Positions 54,090-63,992 of a DNA stretch of 64,000 nt are shown here, piece after piece. A program made the position numbers and the translations under genes. Source of the DNA: Mycobacterium intracellulare ATCC 13950. GTDB taxonomy: Bacteria > Actinomycetota > Actinomycetes > Mycobacteriales > Mycobacteriaceae. The DNA lies in contig NC_016946.1 of the NCBI RefSeq assembly GCF_000277125.1, positions 4,836,001-4,900,000 on the forward strand, in the 5' to 3' direction. Below the pieces are notes generated by a model. It searched no databases and was not told the DNA's origin. It worked only from the letters and a program-made list of their open reading frames with translations. Position 1 is the stretch's first letter, and the number at the start of each line of letters is the position of its first letter.

Positions 54090-54737
54090 GTGACACAAGA
54101 CGATCCGGTCGCCGCGGTCCTGCTGTTCACGCACGGGCGGACCTACGGCCCGTTGCGGGGGTTGCGCGCCCACCGCATCGCCGGCGAACCCGACCTCGAC
54201 GCCGCGATAGGCCCCTTCCCGCGCCTGGTCGTGGTGGGCGCCGACGCCGACCTGGCGGCGGTGCTGACCCGGCTGCTGCGCGCGGAGCGGCTCGACGTCG
54301 AGGTGGCCTACGTGCCGCGGCGGCGCACCCGGGCGACCCGGATCTATCGCCTGCCCGCTGGGCGCCGGGCGGCGCGCCGGGCCGTCCGCGGTTCCGCGCA
54401 ACGGGTGACGCTGATCCGCGACGAGACCGGCTCGGTGGTCGTCGGGCGCGCCGCCTGGGTGCCGCCGGACGGCGAGCGGGTGATCCACGGCGAGGCGGTC
54501 GTCGACGACACCACGTTGTTCGACGGCGACGCCGCCGGTGTGCTCGTCGAGCCGACGCTGGCCATGCCCGGCCTGCGGGCCTCGCTCCAGGGGCGCTGGC
54601 GCCGGTGGGTCACCGGCCGCGCGGCCCAGCTCGGCAGCACGGGCGTCGTCGTGCTGCGCGACGGCGTCCCCGCCCCCCGGCCCGGCCGCCGCTCGGCGTT
54701 CTACCGCAACATCGAGGGCTGGCTGCTGGTCCGATAG
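54090..54737 (+). CDS. Conserved mycobacterial protein (Rv0358-like)
   Basis: The 215-residue protein has no recognised catalytic motif. LVVVGADADLAAVLTRLLRA near residue 48 and VEVAYVPRRRTRATRIYRLP recall the nucleotide-binding part of diacylglycerol-kinase-type proteins, and DAAGVLVEPTLAMPGLRASL continues that resemblance, but the G-G-D-G-T motif is absent. GTG 54090 follows CTTGATTGGA. The order Rv0358-Rv0359 is kept from M. tuberculosis, with the M50 protease gene starting nine bases on, so the two are likely co-expressed. Confidence 0.82.
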   Translation: MTQDDPVAAVLLFTHGRTYGPLRGLRAHRIAGEPDLDAAIGPFPRLVVVGADADLAAVLTRLLRAERLDVEVAYVPRRRTRATRIYRLPAGRRAARRAVRGSAQRVTLIRDETGSVVVGRAAWVPPDGERVIHGEAVVDDTTLFDGDAAGVLVEPTLAMPGLRASLQGRWRRWVTGRAAQLGSTGVVVLRDGVPAPRPGRRSAFYRNIEGWLLVR

Positions 54738-54746
54738 TTTCGTGCG

Positions 54747-55529
54747 GTGAGCTTCCCCTCGCCCCAACGCGAATCGGTCCGGCCCAGCCCGATCTTTTTG
54801 GCCCTGCTCGGGTTGACGGCGGTCGGTGGTGGACTGGCCTGGCAGGCCGGCTACAGCGCGCGGCCGCTCGCCTATGTCGGGGTGTTCATCTTCGTGATCG
54901 CCGGCTGGCTGGTGTCGCTGTGCCTGCACGAGTTCGGGCACGCGGTCACCGCCTGGCGGTTCGGCGACCACGACGCGGCCGTGCGCGGGTACCTGACGCT
55001 GGATCCCCGCCGCTACGCCCATCCGGCGCTGTCGCTCGTGCTGCCGTTGGTGATCGTCGCGCTGGGCGGGATCGGCCTGCCCGGGGCGGCGGTCTACGTG
55101 CGGACGTGGTTCATGACGCCGGCCCGTCGCACGCTGGTCAGCCTGGCCGGGCCGGCGGCCAACCTGGTGCTGGCGGCGCTGTTGCTGGCGCTGATCCGGT
55201 TGTTCTTCGACCCGACGCACGTGGTGCTGTGGGCCGCGGTGGCGTTCCTGGGATTCCTTCAGCTCACCGCCGTCGTGCTGAACCTGCTGCCCATCCCCGG
55301 GCTGGACGGCTACGACGCCCTGGAACCGCACCTGAACCCCGAGACGCAGCGCGCGCTGGCCCCGGCCAAGCAGTGGGGCTTCGTCATCCTGCTGTTCCTG
55401 CTCCTGGCGCCCGTGCTCAACCACTGGTTCTTCGGGATCGTGTTGTCGCTGTTCGACCTGTCCGGCGTGCCGGACGTGCTGGTGAGCTGGGGCAACGGGC
55501 TGACCCGCTTCTGGAGCCGCTGGTTCTGA
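54747..55529 (+). CDS. Site-2 protease-family (M50) membrane metallopeptidase
   Basis: This intramembrane zinc protease has 260 residues and about six hydrophobic segments. CLHEFGHAVTAWRFG holds the zinc-binding H-E-x-x-H near residues 55-59 within a membrane helix. The third ligand is in NLLPIPGLDGYDAL (N-P-x-P-G-x-D-G type, Asp near 189). No PDZ domain is present. Site-2 proteases cut membrane-embedded anti-sigma factors or peptides; the partner is unknown here. The start is GTG 54747. Matches Rv0359 by position. Confidence 0.92.
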   Translation: MSFPSPQRESVRPSPIFLALLGLTAVGGGLAWQAGYSARPLAYVGVFIFVIAGWLVSLCLHEFGHAVTAWRFGDHDAAVRGYLTLDPRRYAHPALSLVLPLVIVALGGIGLPGAAVYVRTWFMTPARRTLVSLAGPAANLVLAALLLALIRLFFDPTHVVLWAAVAFLGFLQLTAVVLNLLPIPGLDGYDALEPHLNPETQRALAPAKQWGFVILLFLLLAPVLNHWFFGIVLSLFDLSGVPDVLVSWGNGLTRFWSRWF

Positions 55530-55537
55530 CCCTTGCC

Positions 55538-55561
55538 ATATATGCGTCGTCACGCATATAT
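55538..55561. promoter_or_regulatory. 24-bp perfect-arm palindrome, candidate metal-repressor operator
   Basis: ATATATGCGT and ACGCATATAT are exact reverse complements separated by CGTC. The site lies 8 bases before the ATG of the cation-efflux gene and begins 8 bases after the M50 protease stop. AT-rich palindromes of this shape upstream of efflux pumps are typical targets of ArsR/SmtB-family metal sensors. Its A+T runs also form the only promoter-like sequence in the 40-base gap. Confidence 0.65.
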
Positions 55562-55569
55562 TTCCGGAC

Positions 55570-56466
55570 ATGGGCGCCGGCCACAACCACACCCCGGCCG
55601 AGACGGACGACGCTCGGCTGATCCCGCGCATGGTCACCGCCGCGGCGATCCTGGCGGCGTTCTTCGTCGTGGAACTGGCCACCTCACTGCTGATCAACTC
55701 GATCGCGCTCCTGGCCGACGCCGGCCACATGCTGACCGACGTCGTCGCCGTGTTCATGGGGCTCGCCGCCGTCACGCTGGCCCGCCGCGGCAGCTCGTCG
55801 CCGGCCCGCACGTATGGCTGGCATCGCGCCGAGGTATTCACCGCCGTCGCGAACGCGGGCCTGCTGATCGGGGTGGCGGCGTTCATCCTCTACGAGGCCG
55901 TCCGGCGGCTCAGCGAGGCGCCCGCCGTCCCGGGCGTGCCGATGATCGTCGTCGCGCTGGCCGGGCTGGCCGCCAACTTCGCCGTCGCGCTGCTGCTGCG
56001 GTCCCACTCGTCGGGGAGCCTGGCCGTCAAGGGCGCCTACATGGAGGTCGTCGCCGACACCGTCGGCAGCCTGGGCGTGCTGATCGCAGGCGTGGTCACC
56101 GTGACGACGCACTGGCCCTACGCCGACGTGGTGGTTGCCGTGCTCGTCGCGCTCTGGGTGCTGCCCCGGGCGATCGCGCTCGCACGCGACGCGCTGCGGA
56201 TCCTTTCCGAATCGTCACCGACCCACATCGACGTCGAGGAGCTGCGCAGCGCCCTCGGCGCCGTCGACGGCGTGACCGGGGTGCACGACCTGCACGTGTG
56301 GACGCTGTCGCCGGGCAAAGACATGTGCACGGCGCACCTGACCAGCACCGGGGACCCCGCCCGGGTCCTGCATGACGCGCGGGCGGTGCTATCGGCCCGC
56401 GGGCTGGAACACGCCACCGTTCAGATCGACTGCCCCGACGACACCGATTGCTCGGAAAGCTTTTAA
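55570..56466 (+). CDS. Cation diffusion facilitator (CDF) metal efflux protein
   Basis: The 298-residue CDF transporter has six membrane segments. The transport-site motifs are ALLADAGHMLTDVVAVFMG (H-x-x-x-D, residues about 52-58) and YMEVVADTVGSLGVLIAGVV (the second A-D-x-x-x-S-x-G site). The cytoplasmic tail has the CDF dimer domain with GVHDLHVWTL. H-x-x-x-D and D-x-x-x-(D/S) patterns suit zinc or another divalent ion. It exports metal in exchange for protons. The gene lies between Rv0359- and Rv0360c-type genes, where I recall none in M. tuberculosis, and brings its own palindromic operator. Confidence 0.92.
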   Translation: MGAGHNHTPAETDDARLIPRMVTAAAILAAFFVVELATSLLINSIALLADAGHMLTDVVAVFMGLAAVTLARRGSSSPARTYGWHRAEVFTAVANAGLLIGVAAFILYEAVRRLSEAPAVPGVPMIVVALAGLAANFAVALLLRSHSSGSLAVKGAYMEVVADTVGSLGVLIAGVVTVTTHWPYADVVVAVLVALWVLPRAIALARDALRILSESSPTHIDVEELRSALGAVDGVTGVHDLHVWTLSPGKDMCTAHLTSTGDPARVLHDARAVLSARGLEHATVQIDCPDDTDCSESF

Positions 56467-56470
56467 GGCG

Positions 56471-56884
56471 TTACAGCCCAAGCGCTTTGCGCGCCTCGGG
56501 GTCGCAGTCGTCGAGCAGGTCCAGGCACCGTGCGTACTCGTCGGTTTCGCCGATCGTGTCGGCGGCGCGCGCCAGCGCGGCCACACAGCGCAGGAAGCCG
56601 CGGTTGGGCTCGTGCGAATACGGGACGGGGCCAAAACCCTTCCAGCCGTTCCGGCGCAGCTGGTCCAGGCCGCGGTGATAGCCGGTGCGGGCGTACGCGT
56701 ACGCGGTAATGGCCTGGTCGTCGGCCAGCGCCTGCTCGGCCAGCGCCGCCCAGGCCAGCGACGCCGTCGGATGCGCGGCGGCGACGATGCCCGGCTTCTC
56801 GCCGGCCAGCAGTTCCGCCTCGGTGTCGGGGTCCCCGGGCAGCAGGATCGGGTCGGGCCCTAGCAGATCCTTCATCGGCGTCAT
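56471..56884 (-). CDS. DUF3151 protein (Rv0360c-like)
   Basis: The 137-residue protein matches DUF3151: LLGPDPILLPGDPDTEAELL, AYAYARTGYHRGLDQLRRNG and the end RCLDLLDDCDPEARKALGL. It looks all-helical and soluble, with TPR-like alternation. Function unknown, conserved in actinobacteria. ATG 56884 (MTPMKDLL) matches the M. tuberculosis start; a longer frame reaches 56935 but lacks similarity. The stop lies four bases from that of the convergent CDF gene. Confidence 0.9.
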   Translation of the reverse strand: MTPMKDLLGPDPILLPGDPDTEAELLAGEKPGIVAAAHPTASLAWAALAEQALADDQAITAYAYARTGYHRGLDQLRRNGWKGFGPVPYSHEPNRGFLRCVAALARAADTIGETDEYARCLDLLDDCDPEARKALGL

Positions 56885-57007
56885 GGCTCTATTCTGCAGC
56901 TCGCCCGTTTTGCCCGCAGGACGCACCTCGGCCATCGCCCCGGGCCGGGGTCTCGGTCGCTAAGCTCTGCAACTACCCCACTCGACAGCGGGAGGACAGT
57001 AGTACTC

Positions 57008-57889
57008 ATGCCCAACCCATCCGAGCCCGACCGCGGCGGCCCGCCGAACCGGCCCGGGTTCGATCCACGCGAGTCTCGCAACGATCCGAGCGACGAGTGG
57101 GGGGCCGAATCCGGCCCCGAAGCCGGCTTCGAGACCGGTGACGACGCCACCGAGAGCGTGCCCATGGTCCCCAACGACGCCGAGACCGAGACCGTGGTGA
57201 TCAACAAACCCGATCCGCGCAGCGGTCCCCAGGAAGTGCCGGAGGCACCGCAGCGCGAGCGTCGCTTCACCGCCCCGGGGTTTGACGCGAAAGAGACCAC
57301 GATCATCTCCACCACCCCGGAGCCCGCCACCGAGGTCTTCGCCACGCCGGGACAGGACGGGACCGCGCAGTTCGGGGCCCCGCCCAAAGCCGCTGTCCCG
57401 CAATCGATCCCACCCCGGCTCGGCGGGAAGCTGCGCACGTCCAGGCAATTCAACTGGGGGTGGATACTGGCGATCGTCGTGATCGTGCTGGCGCTGGCGG
57501 CGATCGCGATCCTGGGCACGGTGCTGCTTACCCGGGGCAAACACACCGGCGTCTCGCAGGAAGACCAGGTCCGGCACACCATCGGCAACTTCGACGTCGC
57601 GATTCAGCGGGGCGACCTGACCACGCTGCGCACCATCACCTGCGGCACCACCCGCGACGGCTACGCCGATTACGACGAACGTTCCTGGGACGAAACGTAC
57701 CGGCGGGTCTCGGCGGCCAAGCAGTATCCGGTGATCGCCAGCATCGACCAGGTCGTCGTCAACGGCCAGCACGCCGAGGCCAACGTCACCACGTTCATGG
57801 CCTACGACCCGCAGGTGCGCTCCACCCGCAGCCTGGACCTGCAGTACCGCGACGACCAGTGGAAGATCTGCCAGTCCGCCAGCGGCTGA
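57008..57889 (+). CDS. Single-pass membrane protein with extracytoplasmic NTF2-like domain (Rv0361-like)
   Basis: The 293-residue protein has a disordered, acidic and proline-rich N-terminal half (residues 1-145), one membrane segment (WILAIVVIVLALAAIAILGT, about residues 150-172) and a C-terminal extracytoplasmic domain of about 110 residues with VRHTIGNFDVAIQRGDLTTL and TCGTTRDGYADYDERSWDE, resembling lumazine-binding/NTF2-like (DUF4878) domains. It probably acts at the cell envelope. Corresponds to Rv0361 by position; the magnesium transporter gene mgtE, which I recall next in M. tuberculosis, is absent here. Confidence 0.85.
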   Translation: MPNPSEPDRGGPPNRPGFDPRESRNDPSDEWGAESGPEAGFETGDDATESVPMVPNDAETETVVINKPDPRSGPQEVPEAPQRERRFTAPGFDAKETTIISTTPEPATEVFATPGQDGTAQFGAPPKAAVPQSIPPRLGGKLRTSRQFNWGWILAIVVIVLALAAIAILGTVLLTRGKHTGVSQEDQVRHTIGNFDVAIQRGDLTTLRTITCGTTRDGYADYDERSWDETYRRVSAAKQYPVIASIDQVVVNGQHAEANVTTFMAYDPQVRSTRSLDLQYRDDQWKICQSASG

Positions 57890-57975
57890 CCCGCTAGCCC
57901 GCCCCTGCCCGCCGAACGTGGAGTTGTTGCGCGAAATGGGGCGGATTCAGCCGCAGAAGTCGACGCTCGACGGGG

Positions 57976-59007
<1,032 letters not shown>

Positions 59008-59099
59008 GGCAACTCCCTTCTGCCCCTTCTGCGGCCGGGTCCACCCAGTATCGTCCAGGTCGGCGGGCGGCTCACCGCGGGCCGGTATGTTGATGGATC

Positions 59100-59792
59100 A
59101 TGAGTACCGCCGTGACGGCCCTGCCCGCCATCCTCGACCCGATGTATTGGTTGGGCGCCGACGGCGTCTTCGGGTCGGCGGTGCTGCCCGGGATCCTGGT
59201 CATCGTCTTCATCGAGACCGGGCTGCTGTTTCCGTTGCTGCCCGGCGAGTCGCTGCTGTTCACCGGCGGTCTGCTGGCCGCGCATCCGCACCCACCGGTC
59301 AGCATCTGGGTGCTGGCGCCGTGCGTCGCCACGGTCGCGGTCCTGGGCGATCAGACCGGATATTTCATCGGGCGGCGGATCGGGCCCGCGCTGTTCAAGA
59401 AGGAAGACTCGCGGTTCTTCAAGAAGCACTACGTGACCGAGTCACACGCGTTCTTCGAGAAGTACGGGCCCTGGGCGATCATCCTGGCCCGGTTCGCGCC
59501 GTTCGTGCGGACGTTCGTCCCGGTGATCGCCGGGGTGTCCTACATGCGCTATCCGCTGTTCTTGGGGTTCGACATCGTCGGCGGCATCGCCTGGGGCGGC
59601 GGCGCGACCCTCGCGGGCTACTTCTTGGGCAACGTGCCGTTCGTGCACCACAACCTGGAAAAGATCATCCTCGCCATCCTGTTCGTGTCGATGATCCCGG
59701 CGTTCATCGCTGCCTGGCGCGGCTATCGGGGCCGCCGCCGCGTGACGGAGACCGCCGACAGGGAACCCGAGAAGCTGCCGGCCTCCGAGTAG
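59100..59792 (+). CDS. DedA-family membrane protein (Rv0364-like)
   Basis: The 230-residue DedA/SNARE-associated protein has the motifs FIETGLLFPLLPGESLLFTG near residue 34, GDQTGYFIGRRIGPALF near 84 and RFAPFVRTFVPVIAGVSYM near 130 with the conserved F-x-R-x-(V)P-G-like segment. About five membrane or re-entrant helices are visible. DedA proteins are lipid scramblase/flippase candidates that depend on proton motive force; some flip undecaprenyl phosphate. ATG 59100. Divergent from fba with 92 bases between the starts. Confidence 0.93.
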   Translation: MSTAVTALPAILDPMYWLGADGVFGSAVLPGILVIVFIETGLLFPLLPGESLLFTGGLLAAHPHPPVSIWVLAPCVATVAVLGDQTGYFIGRRIGPALFKKEDSRFFKKHYVTESHAFFEKYGPWAIILARFAPFVRTFVPVIAGVSYMRYPLFLGFDIVGGIAWGGGATLAGYFLGNVPFVHHNLEKIILAILFVSMIPAFIAAWRGYRGRRRVTETADREPEKLPASE

Positions 59793-59807
59793 CGGCCCGC
59801 GCGCGGC

Positions 59808-61157
59808 TCAGACCGCGACGGTGAAATCGCAGCCGGTCTTGGCGCGGACGTCCTCGACCGTCACCCCGGGATGCAGTTCCGTGAGCACCAGCCCCTGCCC
59901 CGGCTCGACGTCGAAGACGCACAGGTTGGTGATGATCATGTCGACGACGCCCTTGCCGGTCAGCGGCAACGTGCATTGCTTGAGGATTTTCGGGCTGCCG
60001 TCTTTCGCGGTGTGGTCCATGACGACGATCACCCGCTTGACACCCGACACGAGATCCATTGCGCCGCCGGGCCCTTTGACCATCTTGCCGGGCACCATCC
60101 AGTTGGCCAGGTCGCCGTTCTCGGCCACCTCGAGCGCGCCCAGGATCGACAGGTCGATGTGGCCGCCGCGGATCATCGCGAAGGAGTCGGCGCTGCTGAA
60201 AAAGCTGGAGCCGGGCAGGCTCGTGATGGTCTGCTTGCCGGCGTTGATGAGATCGGGGTCCACGCTGTCCTCGCTCGGGTAGGCCCCGATGCCGAGCAAG
60301 CCGTTCTCCGACTGCAGCGTGACGTTGATGTCGTCGGGAATGAAGTTGGCCACCAACGTCGGGATGCCGATGCCCAGGTTCACGTAGTAGCCGTCGCGCA
60401 ATTCGCGGGCCGCGCGCTGGGCCATGAGCTCGCGAATAGGGCTGTCGTTCTTCAGCGCTGCGCCGCCGCTGGTGGTGCGGAACTCGATGCGCTTCTCGTA
60501 GCCGGTGCCCTCGATGATGCGGTCCACGTAGATGCCGGGGGTGTGGATCAGGTCCGGATCCAGCTCGCCGACCTCGACCAGCTCCTCGACCTCGGCCACC
60601 GTGACCGCCGCGCAGGTGGCGATCATGGGGTTGAAGTTGCGCGCCGTCTTGCGGTAGACGAGGTTGCCCGCCGTGTCGCCCTTCCACGCCTTGACGAGCG
60701 CCACGTCCGCCCGGATGCCTTCTTCCAGAACGTATTCCGTACCGTCGAAGACCCGGGTGTCCTTGCCCTCGGCGAGATTGGTGCCGTAGGCCGTGCGCGT
60801 GTAGAACCCGGGTATGCCGGCGCCGCCGGCCCGCAGCTTCTCCGCCAGCGTGCCCTGGGGCGTGAGCGCGAGGTCGAGCTCGCCGGCCAGCACCTGCCGC
60901 TCGAACTCCTTGTTCTCCCCCACATAGGAGGCGATCACCTTCTTCACCTGCCTGCCCTTGAGCAGCAGGCCCATGCCGAAATCGTCTACGCCGGCGTTGT
61001 TTCCGACGATGGTGAGATCCTTGATGCCGCTGTCCACCAGGGCCCGGATCAGCTTCTCCGGGATGCCGCACAGGCCGAAGCCGCCGGCGGCGATGGTGAT
61101 GCCGTCCTTCAGCAGGCCGTGCAGCGCCGACTCCGCGTCGGGGTGGACTTTCTTCAC
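59808..61157 (-). CDS. Fused two-domain 3-oxoacid CoA-transferase (SCOT-type, A and B domains)
   Basis: The 449-residue protein joins both subunits of a family I CoA-transferase. Domain A (residues about 1-230) has [17 protein letters not shown] and [16 protein letters not shown]. Domain B (about 240-449) has [19 protein letters not shown] and the nucleophile Glu in [11 protein letters not shown], then [17 protein letters not shown]. Such enzymes move CoA from succinyl-CoA to acetoacetate. Most bacteria encode ScoA and ScoB separately. ATG 61157 overlaps the GH76 stop (ATGA). I recall no CoA-transferase at this place in M. tuberculosis. Confidence 0.93.
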   Translation of the reverse strand: MKKVHPDAESALHGLLKDGITIAAGGFGLCGIPEKLIRALVDSGIKDLTIVGNNAGVDDFGMGLLLKGRQVKKVIASYVGENKEFERQVLAGELDLALTPQGTLAEKLRAGGAGIPGFYTRTAYGTNLAEGKDTRVFDGTEYVLEEGIRADVALVKAWKGDTAGNLVYRKTARNFNPMIATCAAVTVAEVEELVEVGELDPDLIHTPGIYVDRIIEGTGYEKRIEFRTTSGGAALKNDSPIRELMAQRAARELRDGYYVNLGIGIPTLVANFIPDDINVTLQSENGLLGIGAYPSEDSVDPDLINAGKQTITSLPGSSFFSSADSFAMIRGGHIDLSILGALEVAENGDLANWMVPGKMVKGPGGAMDLVSGVKRVIVVMDHTAKDGSPKILKQCTLPLTGKGVVDMIITNLCVFDVEPGQGLVLTELHPGVTVEDVRAKTGCDFTVAV

Positions 61158-62293
61158 AGGGCGCTCCTGTCCTCGTGCGACGATTCGGCGGAGACGTTAC
61201 AGGCGGCCTCCATGAGCATCCACCCCGACAGCTGCACCGACAGGTCCCGCTCGGCGACCTCGGAGGCCATCACCGCGCCCTCGACGAACTCCGCCTCTTT
61301 GCCGTCCGCGGTGGGCACCTGGGCGTCGCGATCCCAGAACGGGCCGAACACCGGCAGCCCGTCCACCGTCTGGCGGTAGTCCCACGCCGACTTCCCGCTG
61401 GCCAGCACGATCTGGCGGGCGGTGTCGCGGGCCATCGCGTCCTCCGGCGAATCCCCCGGCAGCGTGGTCGCCACCAGCGCCAGGTAGCGGGCGGTCACAC
61501 CGGCGAACAGGCCGCCGTCGCCGCCGCCGGTGCCGACCAGCACGCCCGCCGGGGCCATGTGCTCGCGCACCGCCGCGACCAGCCGATGCACCCGCGCGGC
61601 GTGCCGGGCCCTCACCTCCACCCCGGCGCGGGCGGCCAGCTCGGTCTCGAGCCCCAGCACCACGCCCTGGCAGTACGTGTACTGCGCGCGCACCAGCGAA
61701 CCCGCCTTGATGCCGTCGAACACCAGGTGCGTCTCGGGGTCGATGAGCGTCGCCTCGATCCAATTCGCCATCTGCTCGGCACGTTTCAGGTGATCGCCGT
61801 ACCGGGCGAGGAAGATCCCCGCGGGGCCGTTGGCGGGGGCGTTGAAGAACTTGTCCTGCTTGCGCCAGGGGATGCCGCCGCCGTCCTCGGGCGACCACGC
61901 CGTCAGGAATTGGTTCGCCAGCTTGGGCAACGCTTTTCGGCGCTCGACGCCGGCGATGCGCGCGGCACGTTCGAGCGCCAGCGCCAGCCAGGCCATGTCG
62001 TCGTAGTAGTTGTTGATCCACGAGAAGTTGTTGCGCAGCCGGTGCGAACGGACCTGCCGGTTGATCTCGGTGTGCCGGTGGGGCTGGGGATCACGCTGCT
62101 GGGCGTCGATGAGGCAGTCCAGCAGATGCGCCTGCCACCAGTAGTGCCAGGTCCCGAACAGCCGGTCTTTGCGCTGCGCCGGCCAGGCCACCACCCCGAG
62201 CTGCGTGGCGGGTAGACCCCACAGCCGCTTCAGGTGCCGTTGTGTGACAGCGGCTTCGCAGCTGGCCGCCCGGTTGGCCCATAGCTGATCCAT
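61154..62293 (-). CDS. Glycoside hydrolase family 76 (alpha-1,6-mannanase-like)
   Basis: The 379-residue protein has the GH76 core: [20 protein letters not shown] near residue 45, [20 protein letters not shown] near 89 with the catalytic Asp-Asp pair, and [20 protein letters not shown] near 251. GH76 enzymes cut alpha-1,6-mannan, in mycobacteria the core of lipomannan or lipoarabinomannan being the natural candidate. No signal peptide is visible, so it may act inside the cell. By order it matches Rv0365c. It is translationally coupled to the CoA-transferase, whose chemistry is unrelated. Confidence 0.88.
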   Translation of the reverse strand: MDQLWANRAASCEAAVTQRHLKRLWGLPATQLGVVAWPAQRKDRLFGTWHYWWQAHLLDCLIDAQQRDPQPHRHTEINRQVRSHRLRNNFSWINNYYDDMAWLALALERAARIAGVERRKALPKLANQFLTAWSPEDGGGIPWRKQDKFFNAPANGPAGIFLARYGDHLKRAEQMANWIEATLIDPETHLVFDGIKAGSLVRAQYTYCQGVVLGLETELAARAGVEVRARHAARVHRLVAAVREHMAPAGVLVGTGGGDGGLFAGVTARYLALVATTLPGDSPEDAMARDTARQIVLASGKSAWDYRQTVDGLPVFGPFWDRDAQVPTADGKEAEFVEGAVMASEVAERDLSVQLSGWMLMEAACNVSAESSHEDRSAL

Positions 62294-62324
62294 ACCTGCC
62301 GATCCTGCCCCATGCGTGTGAGCG

Positions 62325-62441
62325 CGCGGCGTCGAGTGTGAACGCAGGGCTTTCGGTGTGCATGTGCGGCGGCGACACGCCGAGCTGGCCCGCCGTCAGC
62401 GCACAATCAACGCCGCCGGTTCACACTCAACGCGCCCGGCG
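62325..62441. repeat. GTGTGAA-type palindromic intergenic repeat
   Basis: GCGTCGAGTGTGAACGCAGG, then GGCTTTCGGTGTGCATG and GGCGGCGACACGCCGA, then after about 40 bases GCCGCCGGTTCACACTCAA. The order and inverted arms match the element after pknG at 30.07 kb. It fills the 152-base gap between the SpoU-type and GH76 genes, both on the minus strand. Confidence 0.75.
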
Positions 62442-62445
62442 GGTG

Positions 62446-63093
62446 TCACCAGGCGCGGGACAGGTCGGCGTGCTGCTCCACCCAGGTGTGCATGGCGATC
62501 CCCGCGGCGACGCCGGCGTTGATGCTGCGCGTCGAGCCGAACTGGGCGATCGACACCGTCAGGGTCGCGCCGCTGCGGGTGTCGTCGGTAATGCCGGGCC
62601 CCTCCTGACCGAACACCAGCAGGCACTCGCGCGGCAGCGCGGTCTCCTCGAGCCGCGCCGCGCCCGGGACGTTGTCGACGGCGACGACGGTCAGGCCGGC
62701 GTCCGCCGCGAAGTCGAACAGCTCGGCGGTGCTGTCGTGGTGGCACAGCCGCTGATAGCGGTCGGTCACCATGGCGCCACGGCGATTCCACCGCCGCCGC
62801 CCCACGATGTGCACGGTGTGCACGGCGAAGGCGTTGGCGGTGCGCACCACCGAACCGATGTTGGCGTCGTGACCGAAGTTCTCGATCGCCACGTGCAGCG
62901 GATGCCGTCGCCGGTCGATGTCGGCGACGATGGCTTCCCGGGTCCAGTACCGGTAGGCGTCGACGACGTTGCGAGTGTCGCCCTCGCGCAACAGGATCGG
63001 GTCATACCGCGGGTCGTCGGGTGGTTCGCCCGGCCACGGCCCGACACCGGCGGGCGGGGTCGCGGACCATTCGGTGGGCCCGGGTCCGCTCAT
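62446..63093 (-). CDS. SpoU (TrmH)-family RNA 2'-O-methyltransferase (Rv0380c-like)
   Basis: The protein (215 residues) has the SPOUT knot: LHVAIENFGHDANIGSVVRT (motif 1, with the N-x-G-x-x-x-R of TrmH enzymes, near residues 62-74), LLVFGQEGPGITDD (motif 2, G-x-E-x-x-G) and QFGSTRSINAGVAAGIAMHT (motif 3, S-x-N-x-x-x-A). It methylates a ribose of tRNA or rRNA using SAM; which one is not clear. ATG 63093 overlaps the upstream lipoprotein stop (ATGA). Everything upstream of that ATG in the same frame is shadow. Confidence 0.93.
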   Translation of the reverse strand: MSGPGPTEWSATPPAGVGPWPGEPPDDPRYDPILLREGDTRNVVDAYRYWTREAIVADIDRRRHPLHVAIENFGHDANIGSVVRTANAFAVHTVHIVGRRRWNRRGAMVTDRYQRLCHHDSTAELFDFAADAGLTVVAVDNVPGAARLEETALPRECLLVFGQEGPGITDDTRSGATLTVSIAQFGSTRSINAGVAAGIAMHTWVEQHADLSRAW

Positions 63094-63992
63094 CGCTGGG
63101 TCCACACCCCGGCGTGCGTGCCGTCGATGGCCAGGGTCGCGTAGAGCAGCGCGTCGTTGATCTCTCCTTGGGTGCATAGCGAGGCGTTGACGTGCACCGC
63201 GTCCAGCGACGCGTCGGGCAGGATCAGCACCGACGAGCCGTAGGTCGCGCAGGCGGGGTTGAGTCCCGGGGCGGGCAGCGTCGGCGAGGCCAGCAACATC
63301 ATCGGGCCGCCGCGCTTGGCGGACTCGTCGCGGTAGCGGGCCGCGATGGCGGTGGCCTCCAACCCGAGCAGCATGTAGCCGTTGCCGGTGAACGCCCCCG
63401 GATCACCCAGCTGCACCTTGGTCACCGGTTTGCCGTCGGCCCGCCACGCCGTCAGGCTGGCGGTCTTGACCGCCAGCCCGCCGCTGTCGTTGGGGTTGGT
63501 CGGCAGGAGGCCGACCGGGAAGGCGACCGGATAGGCCGACGAGCTGTTCGGGATGCGGTCGCGCGGCGAGTAGCCGTAGATGCCGCGGACCTGACTCCGA
63601 TCCTTCAGCGGCCCAAGGCAAACCGTGCCGGTGAGCCGGTCGGGCGGCGCGGACAGCGGCGCGCGAATGTCGTGCACGCCGGTCTTCGCGTTCTCGCAGC
63701 TGCCCAGGCCGTCGGCCTCCATGGGGTGGGCCAGCGCGCCGTACAGGCCGAAGCGGATGTCCTCGGGTTTGGCGTGCGGGTCCTTGGTCGAGGCGGGACT
63801 CGCGTCGACGTCCACCAGCACATAGTCGCCATCCCAGCGCAGGTTCGACACGGACATGTTCCAGCCCAGCAGCGCCAGCGATTCGCCGAGCCGCGCGCCC
63901 TGGGCCCCGTAGGGCGCGGCGGCGGGGTTGGTCGATGAGCAGCCGGCCAGGCAGAGCGCCAGGCACGCGGCGATCGCAAGGATGGTCCGCAT
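63090..63992 (-). CDS. Lipoprotein of unknown function (Rv0381c-like)
   Basis: The 300-residue product has a lipoprotein signal (MRTILAIAACLALCLAGC, acyl-Cys18). The mature part contains NLRWDGDYVLVDVDASP, SCENAKTGVHDIRAPL, GTVCLGPLKDRSQVRGIYGY and LNPACATYGSSVLILPD, with several cysteines, suggesting an all-beta extracytoplasmic domain. No family function is known to me. It is coupled to the SpoU methyltransferase by a four-base overlap, as in M. tuberculosis Rv0380c-Rv0381c. ATG 63992 lies eight bases from the window end, so its promoter is outside. Confidence 0.85.
   Translation of the reverse strand: MRTILAIAACLALCLAGCSSTNPAAAPYGAQGARLGESLALLGWNMSVSNLRWDGDYVLVDVDASPASTKDPHAKPEDIRFGLYGALAHPMEADGLGSCENAKTGVHDIRAPLSAPPDRLTGTVCLGPLKDRSQVRGIYGYSPRDRIPNSSSAYPVAFPVGLLPTNPNDSGGLAVKTASLTAWRADGKPVTKVQLGDPGAFTGNGYMLLGLEATAIAARYRDESAKRGGPMMLLASPTLPAPGLNPACATYGSSVLILPDASLDAVHVNASLCTQGEINDALLYATLAIDGTHAGVWTQR

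Noticed and set aside
54021..55886. 621-codon open frame on the minus strand
   Set aside because: Glutamine- and arginine-rich shadow of the Rv0358-like and M50 protease genes on the plus strand; no domain or ribosome binding site.
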